From NCBI GenBank assembly GCA_039809495.1, contig JBDHVC010000008.1, forward strand, positions 1 through 64,000: a stretch of DNA of 64,000 nucleotides, in the 5' to 3' direction. Below are positions 62,297 through 64,000 of this stretch, piece by piece. Made by a program: the position numbers and the translations under genes. Under the pieces are notes generated by a model. That model was not told where the DNA came from and searched no databases. It saw nothing but the letters and a program-made list of their open reading frames with translations. Source of the DNA: JAFLCL01 sp039809495 (GTDB taxonomy: Bacteria > Myxococcota_A > Polyangia > Polyangiales > Sandaracinaceae). Position 1 is the stretch's first letter, and every line of letters starts with the position of its first letter.

Positions 62297-64000
62297 TCAA
62301 GGATCGAGGCGCGCGCGCTCGATGCGGGAGCCCACGACGAGCGCGTCGAGCGTGTCGAGCTCGCGGACGCGACCGATCACGGTGTAGCGAGCGTCCAGGT
62401 GGTGCTGCGGCCCCAAGGTGACGAAGAGCTGAGAGCCGCCCGTGTCGGGGCCCGCGAGCGCGATCCCGACGACGCCGCGCTCGTAGGCGAGGGGAGAGGG
62501 CTCGTCCCGGAGCCAGAGGCCGGGCGCGCCGCCGTAGCCATCCCCGCGCGGATCGCCCCCCTGCGCGACGAAGCCGGGGATGACGCGGTGGAAGGTGAGG
62601 CCGTCGTAGAAGCCCCGCTCGGCGAGGCGCGCGAGGCGCGCGACGCTGACGGGGGCGCGCTCGCGATCGAGCTCCACGGCGATGGTCCCCGCGCTCGTCT
62701 CGAGGATGAGCCTGCGCGGGAGCGCGGTGAGCTCCCCCGGACCGATGGGGTCGGGCACGGCGTCGATCGCGTCGAGCGCGACGTCGGCGTGGAGCGCCTC
62801 GAGGGCGGCGCGCGCCGCGTCGCGCACGCCGCGGCTCGGGTGACGCGCGAGCGGCTCGAGGAGCGGGGCGAACGGCGAGCCGCCCGGCGAGGCGGGGTCG
62901 GCGAGCGCCGCGACGCTCGACGAGAGCGTGACCCGGGCCTCGAGGGAGTCGCTCGCGAGGAGGCGGCGACCGACCTCGACGAGCGCGGGCTGGAGCGAGG
63001 GGAAGAGGGGCTCCACCTCGCCCGCCCCCGCGCCCCCGAGGATCGACGCCATCGTGGCGGCATCACGCGCACGCCGCGCCGAGGGAGCGCGCGCCTCGAG
63101 CGCCTCGAGCGCGGCGAGGGTGACGCCGAGATCGGGATCGTCGAGGCCTCGGCGCAGGAGGGCGAGCGCCGCGTCCGGAGAGAGCGAGCTGGTCGCGGCG
63201 AGGGCCGCCTCACGCGCGCGAGGCCCCCCATCGCGCAGGAGGTGCTCGAGGTAGGTCCGTCGCTGCGGGTCGGCCCCCTGGCCCGCCTGGATGACCTCGG
63301 CCGCGAGGGCTCGGCGGGTGTCGTCGTCGAGCGCGTCCTCCGCGCAGCGCTCGACGCGCGAGGGCCAGCCCCGACCGAGGTCGACGAGCTGAGCGGCGCG
63401 GCAGACGAGCCACGCGCGCGCGAGGCCGCCGCCCGCGAGGCCCTCGAGGCGCGCCTGCCACGCGCTCGCCGCGCGGTAGACGGCGTCGGTGCGAGCGAAG
63501 GGCCGCGCGACCTCGAGCAGGGTGAGGAGGATCGCGACGTCGCGCGGCGTGGGCGCGCCGCCCGTGGCCGGGAGCGCGCGGTCGAAGACCGCACCGAGCA
63601 CCCCGGGGTCGGCCCCGCTCGCCCAGGGGGCGACGCGGCCGAGCGCGAGGAGCGCGCTGACGACGACGCGCGGCGAGGAGTCGGCGAGCGCGCCGCGGAG
63701 CGCCGTGTAGGAGGCGTCCGTCGAGGGCAGGCGCCCCAAGAGCCGAGCCGCCTGGACGCGCTGCTCGACGGAGGGCTCGTCGGACGCGCGCCCGAGGAGG
63801 GCCGCCACGGCGGCGCGCTCGGCCGAGGGGGCCGAGGCGTCGGGGACGCCCGCGCGAGCGAGCCCAGCGAGGCAGGCCTCGCGGACACGCGGCGAGGGGT
63901 CGCTGGAGGCGCGGGCGATCGCGGACGTGAGGAGCGGCTCGAGGGCGCGCGGCTCGGGCGCGCGCGCGTCCGCGACGCCACGGCAGGCGGCGACGCGGCT
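62297..64000 (-). CDS. HEAT-repeat/cyclophilin peptidyl-prolyl isomerase (partial at right edge)
   Basis: Over 565 codons shown; the frame stays open through the right edge, so the start is outside. The main part is HEAT-like helices. The C-terminus is a cyclophilin domain: FYDGLTFHRVIPGFVAQGGDPRGDG, then GSQLFVTLGPQHHLDARYTVIGRV. It catalyses cis-trans proline isomerisation; the HEAT part presumably binds a partner. Coupling of HEAT repeats to a PPIase is uncommon outside Myxococcota-like genomes, as far as I recall. Confidence 0.82.
   Translation of the reverse strand, partial: SRVAACRGVADARAPEPRALEPLLTSAIARASSDPSPRVREACLAGLARAGVPDASAPSAERAAVAALLGRASDEPSVEQRVQAARLLGRLPSTDASYTALRGALADSSPRVVVSALLALGRVAPWASGADPGVLGAVFDRALPATGGAPTPRDVAILLTLLEVARPFARTDAVYRAASAWQARLEGLAGGGLARAWLVCRAAQLVDLGRGWPSRVERCAEDALDDDTRRALAAEVIQAGQGADPQRRTYLEHLLRDGGPRAREAALAATSSLSPDAALALLRRGLDDPDLGVTLAALEALEARAPSARRARDAATMASILGGAGAGEVEPLFPSLQPALVEVGRRLLASDSLEARVTLSSSVAALADPASPGGSPFAPLLEPLARHPSRGVRDAARAALEALHADVALDAIDAVPDPIGPGELTALPRRLILETSAGTIAVELDRERAPVSVARLARLAERGFYDGLTFHRVIPGFVAQGGDPRGDGYGGAPGLWLRDEPSPLAYERGVVGIALAGPDTGGSQLFVTLGPQHHLDARYTVIGRVRELDTLDALVVGSRIERARLDP

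Overview
The window is very GC-rich, strongly GC3-biased DNA, so long antisense open frames are common and most are shadows. The gene set points to a Myxococcota member, probably near the Polyangiales/Sandaracinus group. The signs are class II HMG-CoA reductase beside a phosphomevalonate-kinase-like GHMP kinase, menaquinone genes, many Cys-rich secreted or lipoproteins, an IgGFc-binding-like lipoprotein, DUF3857/transglutaminase TPR proteins and a giant kinase-like TPR protein. The taxon is an inference; no rRNA or other decisive marker is present.

Layout. 1-4.6 kb: small lipoprotein and a three-gene operon of Cys-rich secreted proteins, two of them near-identical tandem copies. 4.6-20 kb: DHH-like protein, two large DUF3857/transglutaminase-like TPR proteins (one with an apparently intact triad, one degenerate), lytic transglycosylase, IgGFc-like lipoprotein, outer-membrane protein, then an operon of a small membrane protein, a GMC oxidoreductase and a carotenoid-biosynthesis-like membrane protein. 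20-21.8 kb: two unknown genes. 21.7-27.4 kb: a complete retron operon on the minus strand (ARM/HEAT-like protein, winged-helix/SWIM protein, msr-msd non-coding RNA, reverse transcriptase). 27.5-39.4 kb: LuxR-type regulator, PP2C phosphatase, RtcA, HMG-CoA reductase, GHMP kinase, DinG-type helicase, lipoprotein, N-carbamoylputrescine amidase-like hydrolase, FAD oxidoreductase and Hsp33. 39.6-47.5 kb: outer-membrane protein, GcvPB, methyltransferase, CysQ-like phosphatase, DUF393 protein, SthA, BioA. 47.5-55.4 kb: EAD1-like/pseudokinase/TPR giant, ferredoxin, TPR protein, MshEN-type protein. 55.4-62.1 kb: tightly overlapping menaquinone operon (polyprenyl synthase, MenG, MenF, MenD, MenH, MenA). 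62.3-64 kb: HEAT-repeat/cyclophilin protein running off the right edge.

The standout is the retron. The reverse transcriptase has the retron-specific NAxxH and VTG motifs and a YADD core. The 310-base gap before it holds a 12-bp perfect a1/a2 inverted repeat enclosing a short msr hairpin and a 21-bp perfect msd stem with a 6-bp extension. The two upstream genes, translationally coupled by TGATG, match the WH-SWIM plus ARM accessory pair that I recall defining type XIII retrons. Known retrons are anti-phage systems, so this is probably a defence operon; its effector mechanism is not evident from sequence.

A second theme is intergenic structure. Convergent gene pairs repeatedly share a palindrome that contains both stop codons (TGAC...GTCA), and related long hairpins recur elsewhere, including a row of four hairpins in the divergent region at 52.9-53.06 kb. 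No tRNA, rRNA, CRISPR array or insertion sequence was recognised.
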